Shown in pieces: positions 25,950-34,475 of a stretch of 64,000 bases of DNA (its first letter is position 1; every line of letters starts with the position of its first letter). The notes under the pieces are model-generated. The model had not been told where the DNA came from, made no database searches, and saw nothing but the letters and a program-made list of their open reading frames with translations. A program made the position numbers and the translations under genes. This stretch comes from Candidatus Synechococcus calcipolaris G9. Lineage in GTDB: Bacteria; Cyanobacteriota; Cyanobacteriia; Thermosynechococcales; Thermosynechococcaceae. The stretch lies in assembly GCF_029582805.1 (NCBI RefSeq), contig NZ_JAKKUT010000007.1:30172-94171 (forward strand), given 5' to 3'.

Positions 25950-26888
25950 GTGTTTTTATCTGTTGTTATTCCCACCTATAACCGCCTACCCATTTTACAA
26001 AAGTGTCTGATAGCCCTGGAAAACCAGCAATTGAATCACCCCCAGATCACTGACTATGAGGTGATTGTGGTGGATGATGGCTCCACGGATGAAACGATCC
26101 CTTGGCTGATGGAGCATTCCTCTGAAGTTCCCCATGTGCGTCTGTTGCAGCAGGAACATGGTGGCCCGGCCATTGCCCGTAACTTGGGGATTCAGCAGTC
26201 CCAGGGAGACATTATTGTCTTTATTGATAGTGATTTAGTGGTTTTGAAAAACTTCCTGCAATGTCACGGGGAAGCCCTACTGGAGGCCCAGCGAACTCTG
26301 GGGAGCGATCGCTGTTTCACCTATGGAGCCGTCATTAATACCTCTAACTTTGAGAATCCAACGGCGGAACCCTATAAGATAACAGACTTTTCGGCAGCTT
26401 TTTTTGCCACTGGCAATGTGGCTATTCCCAAGCATTGGCTAGAAACCGCGGGACTGTTTGATCCCCAGTTTCAACTCTATGGCTGGGAGGATCTGGAGTT
26501 GGGGGTCAGGCTCAAGGCCTTAGGCTTAAAACTAATCAAATGTCCAAAGGCGGTAGGGTATCATTGGCATCCTCCCTTTACCCTGGATCAAATTCCTCAT
26601 CTTATCGAGAAGGAAATTCAACGGGGGCGGATGGGGGTCTTATTTTATCAAAAGCATCCCACCTGGGATGTTCGTTTAATGATTCAAATGACCTGGCTCC
26701 ATCGTCTGCTCTGGGGGGGGCTGTCCTTTGGCGGCAGCTTAAATGAAAAAACCCTAGCACCCTTACTGCAATGGCTCATTGATCGGGGTAAACCCCAGGT
26801 TGCCTCCGAAGTTGCCCGTATTTTCCTAAACTGGTACAACGTCCAGGGGGTATATGCGGCCTATCGGGAGTCCTTATCCACAGGTTGA
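25950..26888 (+). CDS. Glycosyltransferase family 2
   Basis: The 312-residue GT-A enzyme starts at a GTG (25950). It shows the GT2 opening SVVIPTYNRLPILQKCL, the nucleotide-sugar aspartates in VVDDGSTDETIPWL and FIDSDLVV, and the acceptor-side GWEDLELGVRLKALG (the WEDxEL form seen in galactosyl/hexosyl transferases). It has no membrane helices, so it is probably a cytoplasmic enzyme of polysaccharide or glycolipid synthesis. The next gene is 66 bases downstream but unrelated in kind. The sugar specificity cannot be told. Confidence 0.88.
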   Translation: MFLSVVIPTYNRLPILQKCLIALENQQLNHPQITDYEVIVVDDGSTDETIPWLMEHSSEVPHVRLLQQEHGGPAIARNLGIQQSQGDIIVFIDSDLVVLKNFLQCHGEALLEAQRTLGSDRCFTYGAVINTSNFENPTAEPYKITDFSAAFFATGNVAIPKHWLETAGLFDPQFQLYGWEDLELGVRLKALGLKLIKCPKAVGYHWHPPFTLDQIPHLIEKEIQRGRMGVLFYQKHPTWDVRLMIQMTWLHRLLWGGLSFGGSLNEKTLAPLLQWLIDRGKPQVASEVARIFLNWYNVQGVYAAYRESLSTG

Positions 26889-26954
26889 TGGGCTGGAGTC
26901 GGTTACGGGTTGCTGATAGGCTATGTTCTAGAGGATTGTTACTGAGTTTACAAA

Positions 26955-28217
26955 ATGTTGCCTTGGTCTCTTGCTCTTGGGCTTATTTTGATGGTGGCAT
27001 TTGCCCGATTAGATGTTGGCCTTGATTCATGGTTCCTGATCCTGGGCGGAGTCGGGGCTGTTGGCTACTGGTGGTTGAGATCGCCCCAATCCATACCCAA
27101 AACGGATTCAACACCTAACCTGCCCCTCAGTTCGGCCCATATCCGTGCAAGTTTAAGGGCAACGGAAACAACCCTAGAAGAAATTGCCAACCCGCAGGAA
27201 CGGCACAACCTCCATCGCCAATGCCAACGGATTCAAGCAGATTTAGAGCGCACCACCCTAAGCATTGGAATTTTGGGCTTACCAGGGGTGGGAAAACAGC
27301 GTCTCCAGGAGGGTTTAGAGGCAGCCAATTTAGGCGATTGCCAATTTCAGCAAGGAACCTTAGCCGCGCCGCCCACGGTGGATTTAGTATTATTTATGAT
27401 CAATGGGGATTTGACGGCCACGGAAGTGGAATTCCTGGAGGTACTGCATCGTTACGGACAACGGCTAGTCCTGGTGTGGAATCAATTTAGTCTCTCCCAT
27501 CCGGCGGATCTGATCCAAGTGAAACAGGCCCTAGGGCAACGACTTCAGGGGATCAGCTATCTAGGAACCCTGATTTCCCTGAATCTGCCCCCCCATTCTC
27601 CTGCCATAGCCGTTGAAACCATTGCCCCCGTTGTCACCGGATTGCGGCAAATTCTGGCTCAGGAACGAACTGCCTTGATTTTAGCGTCGGCCCATCGTCA
27701 GGCCAATGCGGTACAGAACCAAGCCAAAATCGCCCTAGATCAAAGCCGTCGCGATCGCGCCTTGCCGGTTATTCAGCGGTATCAGTGGTTAGGGGCAGGA
27801 GCAGCGGCCATTAATCCCATTCCCCTGTTGGATTTAGTGGTGACGGGGGGATTGTTGGTGCGGCTAACCCTGGAACTGGGGCAAATTTATCAGCGACAGT
27901 TTAGTTTGACCCAGGCCCAACCCCTAGCCAAGGAGCTTTTGCAATTATTGGTGCAGTTGGGGGCGATCGAAGTGGGCAGCCAGTCCCTACTCCATTGGCT
28001 GAAGGGGAATAGTCTCACCTATCTGGCGGGCAGTTGCTTGCAGGGAGCCAGTGCCGCCTATTTAATTCAGGTGAGTGGTCTGAGCTTGATTGAGCATTTT
28101 CAAAGCCTCCCTGCCAATGAATCCCCCCAGAGTCGGGGGCATTTGCGCCGCAGTATTGAGCAGATTTTGGCCCAAGTGAAGTTGCAACCACTTTTGGGTT
28201 TGAATGGACAAGTGTGA
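26955..28217 (+). CDS. Membrane GTPase-like protein (DUF697-type), degenerate G domain
   Basis: The 420-residue protein begins with two hydrophobic helices (to about residue 42). A P-loop GLPGVGKQ follows near residue 111, with Gln where Ser/Thr is usual. The domain then has LVLFMINGDLTA and LVLVWNQFSL in place of clear G3 and G4 motifs; no DxxG or NKxD is seen. The C-terminal half (about 265-410) is a hydrophobic alpha-helical block with GAGAAAINPIPLLDLVVTGG, the DUF697 signature region. It overlaps the following intact GTPase gene by 14 bases, so the two probably work as a pair. Function is unknown. Confidence 0.75.
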   Translation: MLPWSLALGLILMVAFARLDVGLDSWFLILGGVGAVGYWWLRSPQSIPKTDSTPNLPLSSAHIRASLRATETTLEEIANPQERHNLHRQCQRIQADLERTTLSIGILGLPGVGKQRLQEGLEAANLGDCQFQQGTLAAPPTVDLVLFMINGDLTATEVEFLEVLHRYGQRLVLVWNQFSLSHPADLIQVKQALGQRLQGISYLGTLISLNLPPHSPAIAVETIAPVVTGLRQILAQERTALILASAHRQANAVQNQAKIALDQSRRDRALPVIQRYQWLGAGAAAINPIPLLDLVVTGGLLVRLTLELGQIYQRQFSLTQAQPLAKELLQLLVQLGAIEVGSQSLLHWLKGNSLTYLAGSCLQGASAAYLIQVSGLSLIEHFQSLPANESPQSRGHLRRSIEQILAQVKLQPLLGLNGQV

Positions 28218-29400
28218 TGGGGGTCAGCCCAACTCCCTCAGGGCGGATCCTCTGGGACTGACCCTAACCTGTTTAGGGGAATTAGTCGCTTGGCATGAAA
28301 CCTACCACGCTGAATTTCTGGATGAATGGGCGGAGTTATATCGCTTGGGCGATCGCCTTGGCAATCCTGTATGGCAAATCAGTGTTTTGGGCCAGGTGAG
28401 TCGTGGCAAGTCGGCCCTGTTAAATGCCCTGTATGGTGAACCCGTTTTTCCCGTGGGGCCGCTCCACGGTGTCACCCAATGGCCCCGCACCGTGCGTTGG
28501 CAGGTAAGAATTGGCGAGCAGCACTATCCCGTGGATTTAACCGATACCCCAGGCTTAGATGAAGTCGCCGGCAATCAGCAAGCAGAGATGGCCTGGGCAA
28601 CCACGGAAGCCGCCGATCTCATCCTTTTTGTGACAGCAGGCCCCTTGGGCGATCGCGAACTGGAAGCCCTCGGTCAACTCCAGGGGCAAAACTTACCGCT
28701 TTTTCTTGTGGCCAATAAACAGGATCTCTACCCGGACTGGACAGCGGAAAAATTAACCCAACAAATGACAACGGCCGGTTTAGCCAGTATTTTGCAGTAT
28801 CAGCTACCTATTTTTCTAACGACCCAGAAAACCAATCCGCCCCATCCAGGTCTAGAAAGCCTCAACTGCGCGATCGCCACCTGGGTACAGCAGGATGCCC
28901 CCCATCGTCGGGCCCGCCACATCCTGGAACGGGCGATCGCTCTTGAAAAAAAGCTGGGATCTGCCCTAGGGGAAGCCAAAACCCCCGTACTCCACCAACG
29001 TCTTGTTCCCCTGCTCGGCTTCCAGGTGGGTTTAGTCATGATCTGTCCCTGGAATGGTCTGGATATTCTTTGGGGTCTCCTAGGCTATCTCCTGTTAATT
29101 CGGCGATTGTGTCAAGGCTATGCCATCCCCCTACCCCTGCATCAAGCTAAGACGTTAATGAGTACAATGTTTTTTGCCCTATCTTTGCTGTACTTAGTTG
29201 GTTGGGGTGAGCATTTTTTCAGTCTTCCCGGAGAAACCCAGGGGTTTTGGTCAGCCTCCTTTCTGCAAGCGGGTATTGTCGCCTGGGGCCATGTCCAACT
29301 CCGTCGCCGTTTAGAGAGCTATCTACGCCAAGGGTATCTCTGGGGACGACAGGGGCCAGAAAAACTATTGAGCCTTATGGAGCCTGAAATCCGCCCCTAA
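28204..29400 (+). CDS. Membrane-associated Era/dynamin-like GTPase
   Basis: The 398-residue protein has the complete GTP-binding set: G1 GQVSRGKSALLNAL near residue 62, G3 DLTDTPGLDE near 115 and G4 VANKQDLYPD near 168. The C-terminal third contains two to three hydrophobic helices (about residues 270-370), so it is likely membrane anchored. Its start ATG lies 14 bases inside the preceding GTPase-like gene. Its 3' end overlaps the convergent polytopic gene by 26 bases. Similar GTPases in cyanobacteria and plastids act on membranes, but no specific role is established here. Confidence 0.83.
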   Translation: MDKCDGGQPNSLRADPLGLTLTCLGELVAWHETYHAEFLDEWAELYRLGDRLGNPVWQISVLGQVSRGKSALLNALYGEPVFPVGPLHGVTQWPRTVRWQVRIGEQHYPVDLTDTPGLDEVAGNQQAEMAWATTEAADLILFVTAGPLGDRELEALGQLQGQNLPLFLVANKQDLYPDWTAEKLTQQMTTAGLASILQYQLPIFLTTQKTNPPHPGLESLNCAIATWVQQDAPHRRARHILERAIALEKKLGSALGEAKTPVLHQRLVPLLGFQVGLVMICPWNGLDILWGLLGYLLLIRRLCQGYAIPLPLHQAKTLMSTMFFALSLLYLVGWGEHFFSLPGETQGFWSASFLQAGIVAWGHVQLRRRLESYLRQGYLWGRQGPEKLLSLMEPEIRP

Positions 29401-31204
29401 ATCCTCGGCGGGTATCCTTCAATTCCACGGGACTGCGGCTTAAGTTGGGGGTGCAAGGCAGGGGGGCATACCAGCAGGTATCTCCTTGGGCTGGTGTAAC
29501 GTAGGCAAAGGTTGCGGTCTGGTGCTGCATTAAGGGGGGAGTCGGTAAAAGAGCAGGCCGCCACCAGCGATCGCCCCCCTGTTCTTGATCAAGCTCCAGG
29601 TGGGGAGACAAGTACAGGGTTTCTGCCAGTACATTGAGTTGATAGACGGCCAAAATGCTGAGACCCAGGAAAAATAACGTCCGGGATACTATGGGTCGCT
29701 TGGAGAGGTAAACAAGGGCATTGATGGCTAAAACAATCCCAATCAACTCCCATCGCCATGGACTGACCCCCATCCATAGATCCATGGCTAATAGGGATAG
29801 GGCCACGATTGTCAATCCCCCTAGGGGCGATCGCCGGTGACAGACATCAGCCACCATTAAACTCGGCAATAAAACGAAGTAACCTAAGCCAAATCTAAGG
29901 GTGGGGGCGGAGATCAACACAAATGCCATACCGCCTAAGGCAACACTGCCAATCCAAAGGGATTGGGATGGGCGGCCATAGCCCCGACCTAAACCTAAGG
30001 TCAACACCACCATAGTCCAAAGGGTTAAAAAGGCTGCCTCCCCTTCGTAAAGAAACCAATGGAGCAGCCAAAAGCCAGCATTTTCCGGTTTAGGGCCCGA
30101 CCACTGGGCCCATTCGCGAATTGCTTGGGTGATCATTGTCCCATCCTCAGCCCTGAGTCCCCAGGACACGGGTAAACAAATCGGTAGGGCGGGGAAAGCA
30201 ATACACCCCGATGTCACCAGATTAACCCCCAACCAGATGAGCAGCGGCATGGCAATCACCATACTCACTTTCAGGATTTGCAGCCGCCGCCATTGCCATG
30301 ATTTGAGATACCCATGGAGACCTAGGGCCCCAAAAAGGAGAGGAAAGGCACTTAATTTTAGGGCAACCGTAGCCGCAGCTAAACCCAACAAAAGTCCCGT
30401 TGGCATTGGATCGTTTTTAAGAAATCGATATTTTGTTATTAAGAGATTCCCCACCTGCACGATAAGAAGGACTAATAAAATGACTGGAAAATCAGGGGTT
30501 GCGGTTATGGGCATCTCCCAACGCAAAATGGAGGGCAATACAAGGCATAGAAAGCTCAAGTTAAACCAATCAACCCACTGGGGGATACTAGACGGCTTTC
30601 TCCGCCAGAGTTTGGCAATCGTTAAACTGAACTGCAACAGAAATAACCAAAAAACAAAACCACCCAAAAAGCTATAGACCCGTCCCTGAAGTACCCCATG
30701 GTTGAATACAGCCGCTAAGGAAAACCAGGCGGAGGTGAAGGTAAATCGTTGGTGAATTAATCCCAATCCTGGAACCGTGCCGTAATCCGATAACCATTGA
30801 ATCAAGCCAAAATGATAGAGTCCTAAATCATAGATACTCGGCGTGAGGCTCACCATAGTGCGACTGGCATACATACTGGCCAATCCCCCCAGACCCAGGA
30901 TTCCCAACCAATGCCCCCCGGACAACCGATGATAATGGTGGTAGAGGTGGCGGCGGGTGTGGGGTAGGGCTAGGCTGCCGCAACTCCCTAAAACAGCAAC
31001 GGCTAAGCCTAGGGGGAGGGATAGGGGCCATACCAAGGAAAGACCGAGGAGAATGATGGCATAGCTCAGGAGGCCAACCCAGACAGAAAGCAGTAGATAC
31101 CTAGGGGCGCAACGGCAAATAACTGGGGAGAACCATCCCAGAAGGGCCGACCCCCAAAGTTCACTGAAGATCAGCAGGCCCGACCACAATAAAAGTAGCA
31201 GCAC
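29375..31204 (-). CDS. Large polytopic membrane protein, glycosyltransferase-39/LIC_10190-like
   Basis: The 609-residue protein has about 12-14 hydrophobic helices and few charged loops. The pattern resembles integral-membrane glycosyltransferases of the GT39/PMT type and the uncharacterised LIC_10190 family. An early periplasmic-facing loop with SIYDLGLYHFGLIQWLSDY fits that group. The start is a GTG (31204). It is the last gene of a tight leftward series, 48 bases after the M48-like gene. Catalysis is not proven by any motif I can point to. Confidence 0.65.
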   Translation of the reverse strand: MLLLLLWSGLLIFSELWGSALLGWFSPVICRCAPRYLLLSVWVGLLSYAIILLGLSLVWPLSLPLGLAVAVLGSCGSLALPHTRRHLYHHYHRLSGGHWLGILGLGGLASMYASRTMVSLTPSIYDLGLYHFGLIQWLSDYGTVPGLGLIHQRFTFTSAWFSLAAVFNHGVLQGRVYSFLGGFVFWLFLLQFSLTIAKLWRRKPSSIPQWVDWFNLSFLCLVLPSILRWEMPITATPDFPVILLVLLIVQVGNLLITKYRFLKNDPMPTGLLLGLAAATVALKLSAFPLLFGALGLHGYLKSWQWRRLQILKVSMVIAMPLLIWLGVNLVTSGCIAFPALPICLPVSWGLRAEDGTMITQAIREWAQWSGPKPENAGFWLLHWFLYEGEAAFLTLWTMVVLTLGLGRGYGRPSQSLWIGSVALGGMAFVLISAPTLRFGLGYFVLLPSLMVADVCHRRSPLGGLTIVALSLLAMDLWMGVSPWRWELIGIVLAINALVYLSKRPIVSRTLFFLGLSILAVYQLNVLAETLYLSPHLELDQEQGGDRWWRPALLPTPPLMQHQTATFAYVTPAQGDTCWYAPLPCTPNLSRSPVELKDTRRGFRGGFQAP

Positions 31205-31252
31205 ATGAGTTGCCTGATATGTTTACTTACCTAGTTACCCAATAACTTTAAT

Positions 31253-33361
31253 TCATAGCCCCCAAAACGTGAGTATTCCATAGATGATCAGGATGAAGGC
31301 GATCAACGTGGCCCAGTAGGGTGCGCCGCAGCGAAGGTAGGGCCGGTCGTCCTTTGTTTCTGTAACACAGGAGAGGCGATCCACTTCGACCCATGGACAA
31401 TAGCTGCGGCGAAACCATCCCCGCAGGGTAACAATTTTGCCTAACCAACGCTGGGGAGAGGGTTGACCCAGGATAGTTACGTGCCAGAGAGGGCCCCACC
31501 ACGCCAGGCAACGTAATCGCCACAGGCCAAAGGGACTGTCTAAAAAGAGATTTTGACCCAGGCAGTTTCTCAGACCAAGGGGGCCCAACAGTCGCCCTTG
31601 AAGCTGTACCGCTGAACTATCTAGGGGTAGGGCCAGGGATCGCCCTAGGAGTTGACTTAGGGGTGGCCCCATCTCTGAGGTGGGCCGCAGGGTGGGATAG
31701 TTGGCATTAATCCGTAGCAATATTCCCAGGCCCAAACCAATGGTGATAAACCCGGTTAGCATCACGGGTAACTCGCCAAACCACCAAAAGGGGTAGGCAA
31801 GGCGACCGGATTTGAGGGCAAATTGACCCCATTGCCAAAAGACAACGGCTAATATCAACCCGGCAGAGATTCCCCAGAAGGGGGTGAGTTGCAACCATCC
31901 CCGCTGCAAGGATGATTTTTTTGATCTGGGTGAAAAGTCAAGGTGGAACAGGGGTTCAAGGTTCCAATAGCGGGCATAGGCCATCAGTCCAAGGAGGCGA
32001 CTACCAAAGGGGCGGTGGGATGCGGTTAAGCTCAACCAACCTCGCAGGGGGTGGTGATGATCCCAATGGACGATCGCCGGCCAATCCACGGGCAGTCGTC
32101 CCACCATGGCTCCTAGCCAGGGATCAATGGGTAGCAAAAGGGTGAATCGTTCAAGGAGAGCGGGCATTTGCCGTTGCTCTTTGACCGTACTGGCGGTGAG
32201 GGCCATGAGTTCTAACCAGGCGGTGGCAATACCATTGGGATTTCCAGTCAGGGCAGCCCCTTGGCGATCGCCGTAGTAGTTGCGTACCCGATTTGACCAA
32301 AACATGAGTCCTTCTAGGGCCTTAAAAATGAGATAGCTGGCGATCGCCACTAACCCTAGGATCAGATACAGAATTTTCCGTAGGATAAATAGCCCATGAT
32401 CCTGTTTCTTTTGGGGAAGGAGGCGATCGCCCGCACCGGCAAACCATAGATAAAATTGATAGGGTAATTGCAGCGTCAAAACCATGGCGGAAGCAAGAAC
32501 ATTGTAGCCCCGACGCAAATTCATCAGTTCAATCCCGATCAAGCCAGCTAGGGCCCCATCAGGTAAAGCGTCTAGCAGCCCTTGACTGACAATGATCCGG
32601 CGATGGATATGGCCGTAGCTAAAAATGAGGGGAATGGGGGTGTCTAAACGGCCCCATTTGGGCTGCGGTTGTCGCCAATTCCAGGGCAACTGTCCGATGA
32701 GTGTGACGGCTTCGGGGCTGTATTGACTTAGAGCCTTGAGATCCATGGTTTCCATTGGGTAGTGCCAGCGTAGAAATAGATCCCAAAACCAGGGTAATCC
32801 ACTCAGGAGAATCAAACCGATTACCCCAACTAGGGCCCAAGCTAGGGAATTTTTCCAGGCAATGAGAATCCACAGGACACTCCAAAAGCGGCTGATCCAC
32901 TCTAAAAATGGGGGGAGACCCGCCACAATGAGTTGCTGTAACAGCCAGGCAATAACCCCAACCGTTAATACTTGAATGGCCATCAATCGCCACCCATGGA
33001 CAGTTCGCAGGGATTGGCGAGTCCAATGGCGGCTGGGGAGAACAGGGGGGCTTTCTATGGGGGGGGAATCACTGTATTTTTCTTGAAGGATATTGAGGGT
33101 GCGGTTGGCCCAGGTTTTAACTTTGACCCTAGAACTTTGGCTTAGAACCTGACATAGGGCAGTGGCCCGCTGCAATTGCCCCGCCTTGGTATAGGCTTCC
33201 ACTAAATGGAGTTGGGCTTTAATCCCTTGGGAACTATCCCCATGGGTTTCCCAAACCGCTTCAAAGGCAGCGATTGCCAGAGTATAATCCTCTCGATTGA
33301 GGGCTGCCAAGCCAGACAGAAAGCGAGGATCCGCTGGAAATGAGGAGTCGTGTTTTGCCAT
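31253..33361 (-). CDS. TPR plus M48-like membrane protein lacking the HExxH zinc motif
   Basis: The 702-residue protein starts with two to three TPR-like helices (residues ~10-95). Two membrane helices follow (about 127-190), then an M48-type peptidase-like region. At the expected zinc-binding helix the sequence is GIELMNLRRGYN (residues 276-287), so both histidines of HExxH are replaced and only the Glu remains. More helices and a soluble C-terminal part follow, with a last hydrophobic tail. It is probably a catalytically dead M48 relative acting as a membrane scaffold or chaperone. It starts 38 bases after menG and is likely cotranscribed. Confidence 0.7.
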   Translation of the reverse strand: MAKHDSSFPADPRFLSGLAALNREDYTLAIAAFEAVWETHGDSSQGIKAQLHLVEAYTKAGQLQRATALCQVLSQSSRVKVKTWANRTLNILQEKYSDSPPIESPPVLPSRHWTRQSLRTVHGWRLMAIQVLTVGVIAWLLQQLIVAGLPPFLEWISRFWSVLWILIAWKNSLAWALVGVIGLILLSGLPWFWDLFLRWHYPMETMDLKALSQYSPEAVTLIGQLPWNWRQPQPKWGRLDTPIPLIFSYGHIHRRIIVSQGLLDALPDGALAGLIGIELMNLRRGYNVLASAMVLTLQLPYQFYLWFAGAGDRLLPQKKQDHGLFILRKILYLILGLVAIASYLIFKALEGLMFWSNRVRNYYGDRQGAALTGNPNGIATAWLELMALTASTVKEQRQMPALLERFTLLLPIDPWLGAMVGRLPVDWPAIVHWDHHHPLRGWLSLTASHRPFGSRLLGLMAYARYWNLEPLFHLDFSPRSKKSSLQRGWLQLTPFWGISAGLILAVVFWQWGQFALKSGRLAYPFWWFGELPVMLTGFITIGLGLGILLRINANYPTLRPTSEMGPPLSQLLGRSLALPLDSSAVQLQGRLLGPLGLRNCLGQNLFLDSPFGLWRLRCLAWWGPLWHVTILGQPSPQRWLGKIVTLRGWFRRSYCPWVEVDRLSCVTETKDDRPYLRCGAPYWATLIAFILIIYGILTFWGL

Positions 33362-33399
33362 GGTGATGTCTAGAATAGCAGGCTATTTTGAACTGAATT

Positions 33400-34089
33400 T
33401 TAACAGCGCAAAACCAAAACCATCATTAAGCCTGCTGCGATTGGGTAAGCAGTGGCATTGCTAAATCCAGCCTCTTGACTATACTCAATTAGTTGCTGTG
33501 GCGGTGGAAATCGCTGGAGACTGGGCATCAAGTAGGCGTAGTCTTCCTTGAGTCCATACTGCTCTGCGGTTGGTACAACCAAGGTATCTAAATACCACGC
33601 CTGAAATTCCTTGAGCCAAGGGGCTTGCGGTTGGCAAAAATCCAGAATGGCGACCTTGCCCCCAGGTTTTAAGACTCGTTGCATTTCCCCTAGGGCCCGG
33701 GGGATATTCGTTAAATTTCGCAAACCATAGCCCATGGTGATGCCATCAAAGGCATGGGACGGAAAGGGTAGGGCCAGGGCATCTCCCTCGTGCCACTGAA
33801 TTTGCGGGTACAATCCACTCCGTTCCCGGGCAATGGCGAGTTGGGCTGGGGCAAAATCTAAGCCAACAACGCACCCTTGGCCCCCCACGACACGGGCTAA
33901 TAGCCGGGCTAAATCCCCACTGCCACAACAGATATCTAGGCCCGATTGACCGGGACTGAGGTCGAGCCATTTCACCGCCATTTTTTTCCAGACCCGATGT
34001 AGGCCAAAACTGAGGCGATCGTTGAGGCGATCGTAGACAGGGGCAATGCGATTAAAAAGAGCTTGAATTTCGGCGGATGTCTCACTCAT
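33400..34089 (-). CDS. menG: UbiE/MenG-family quinone C-methyltransferase (demethylphylloquinone methyltransferase)
   Basis: The 229-residue SAM-dependent methyltransferase shows the family start FNRIAPVYDRLNDRLSFGLHR, the SAM motif DICCGSGDLARLLA near residue 51, and the later GYGLRNLTN and GGKVAILDFCQP motifs specific to UbiE/MenG. In cyanobacteria this enzyme adds the ring methyl group in the last step of phylloquinone synthesis for photosystem I. It lies between a small membrane protein gene (21 bases upstream) and the M48-like gene (38 bases downstream), all leftward. Confidence 0.93.
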   Translation of the reverse strand: MSETSAEIQALFNRIAPVYDRLNDRLSFGLHRVWKKMAVKWLDLSPGQSGLDICCGSGDLARLLARVVGGQGCVVGLDFAPAQLAIARERSGLYPQIQWHEGDALALPFPSHAFDGITMGYGLRNLTNIPRALGEMQRVLKPGGKVAILDFCQPQAPWLKEFQAWYLDTLVVPTAEQYGLKEDYAYLMPSLQRFPPPQQLIEYSQEAGFSNATAYPIAAGLMMVLVLRC

Positions 34090-34110
34090 AGGGGGTAAAT
34101 GCCAAGAAAC

Positions 34111-34377
34111 CTAGGGAATGAAGACTTGCCCCTGAGGCTCAAAGGCAATATCTAAGACCATGGGAGGGGGGCCATCACCGGTTTGGGCATTATAATTCTG
34201 ACTGAGATATCCCACACATCCGTTCATTAAACTGTAAACAAAGATAACACCCCCAGCGGACACGGCCACTAGGCCGCTAGCCAGCAAAAGGGAGAAGTCA
34301 CGAAGCTTGTAGGCACCCTGCAATAAACGCACGGACCATAACACCAAGCCGATAACCAGTAGAAGTAGGATAGTCAT
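34111..34377 (-). CDS. Small two-helix membrane protein, unknown function
   Basis: The 88-residue protein has two hydrophobic helices (about residues 2-20 and 28-50) and a polar tail ending PQGQVFIP. It has an ATG start and sits 21 bases upstream of menG in the same direction, which supports it being a translated gene. No family is recognised. Confidence 0.6.
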   Translation of the reverse strand: MTILLLLVIGLVLWSVRLLQGAYKLRDFSLLLASGLVAVSAGGVIFVYSLMNGCVGYLSQNYNAQTGDGPPPMVLDIAFEPQGQVFIP

Positions 34378-34475
34378 ATGTAAACTATCTTAACAACTCT
34401 CCCCTAATTTCTCATGAATCTTAAGATTTTTCTAATAAAGTTCCGTTAAAAATCAAATAAAAATTAAAAATGTCC

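Noticed and set aside
25715..25975. 86-codon minus-strand frame in the gap before the GT2 gene
   Set aside because: It has no ribosome-binding site or recognisable motif and covers the hairpin series. It overlaps the first codons of the GT2 gene.
30129..30677. 182-codon open frame on the plus strand
   Set aside because: It lies antisense within the polytopic membrane gene 29375-31204, with basic low-complexity composition and no motif. The opposite frame has clear transmembrane helices.
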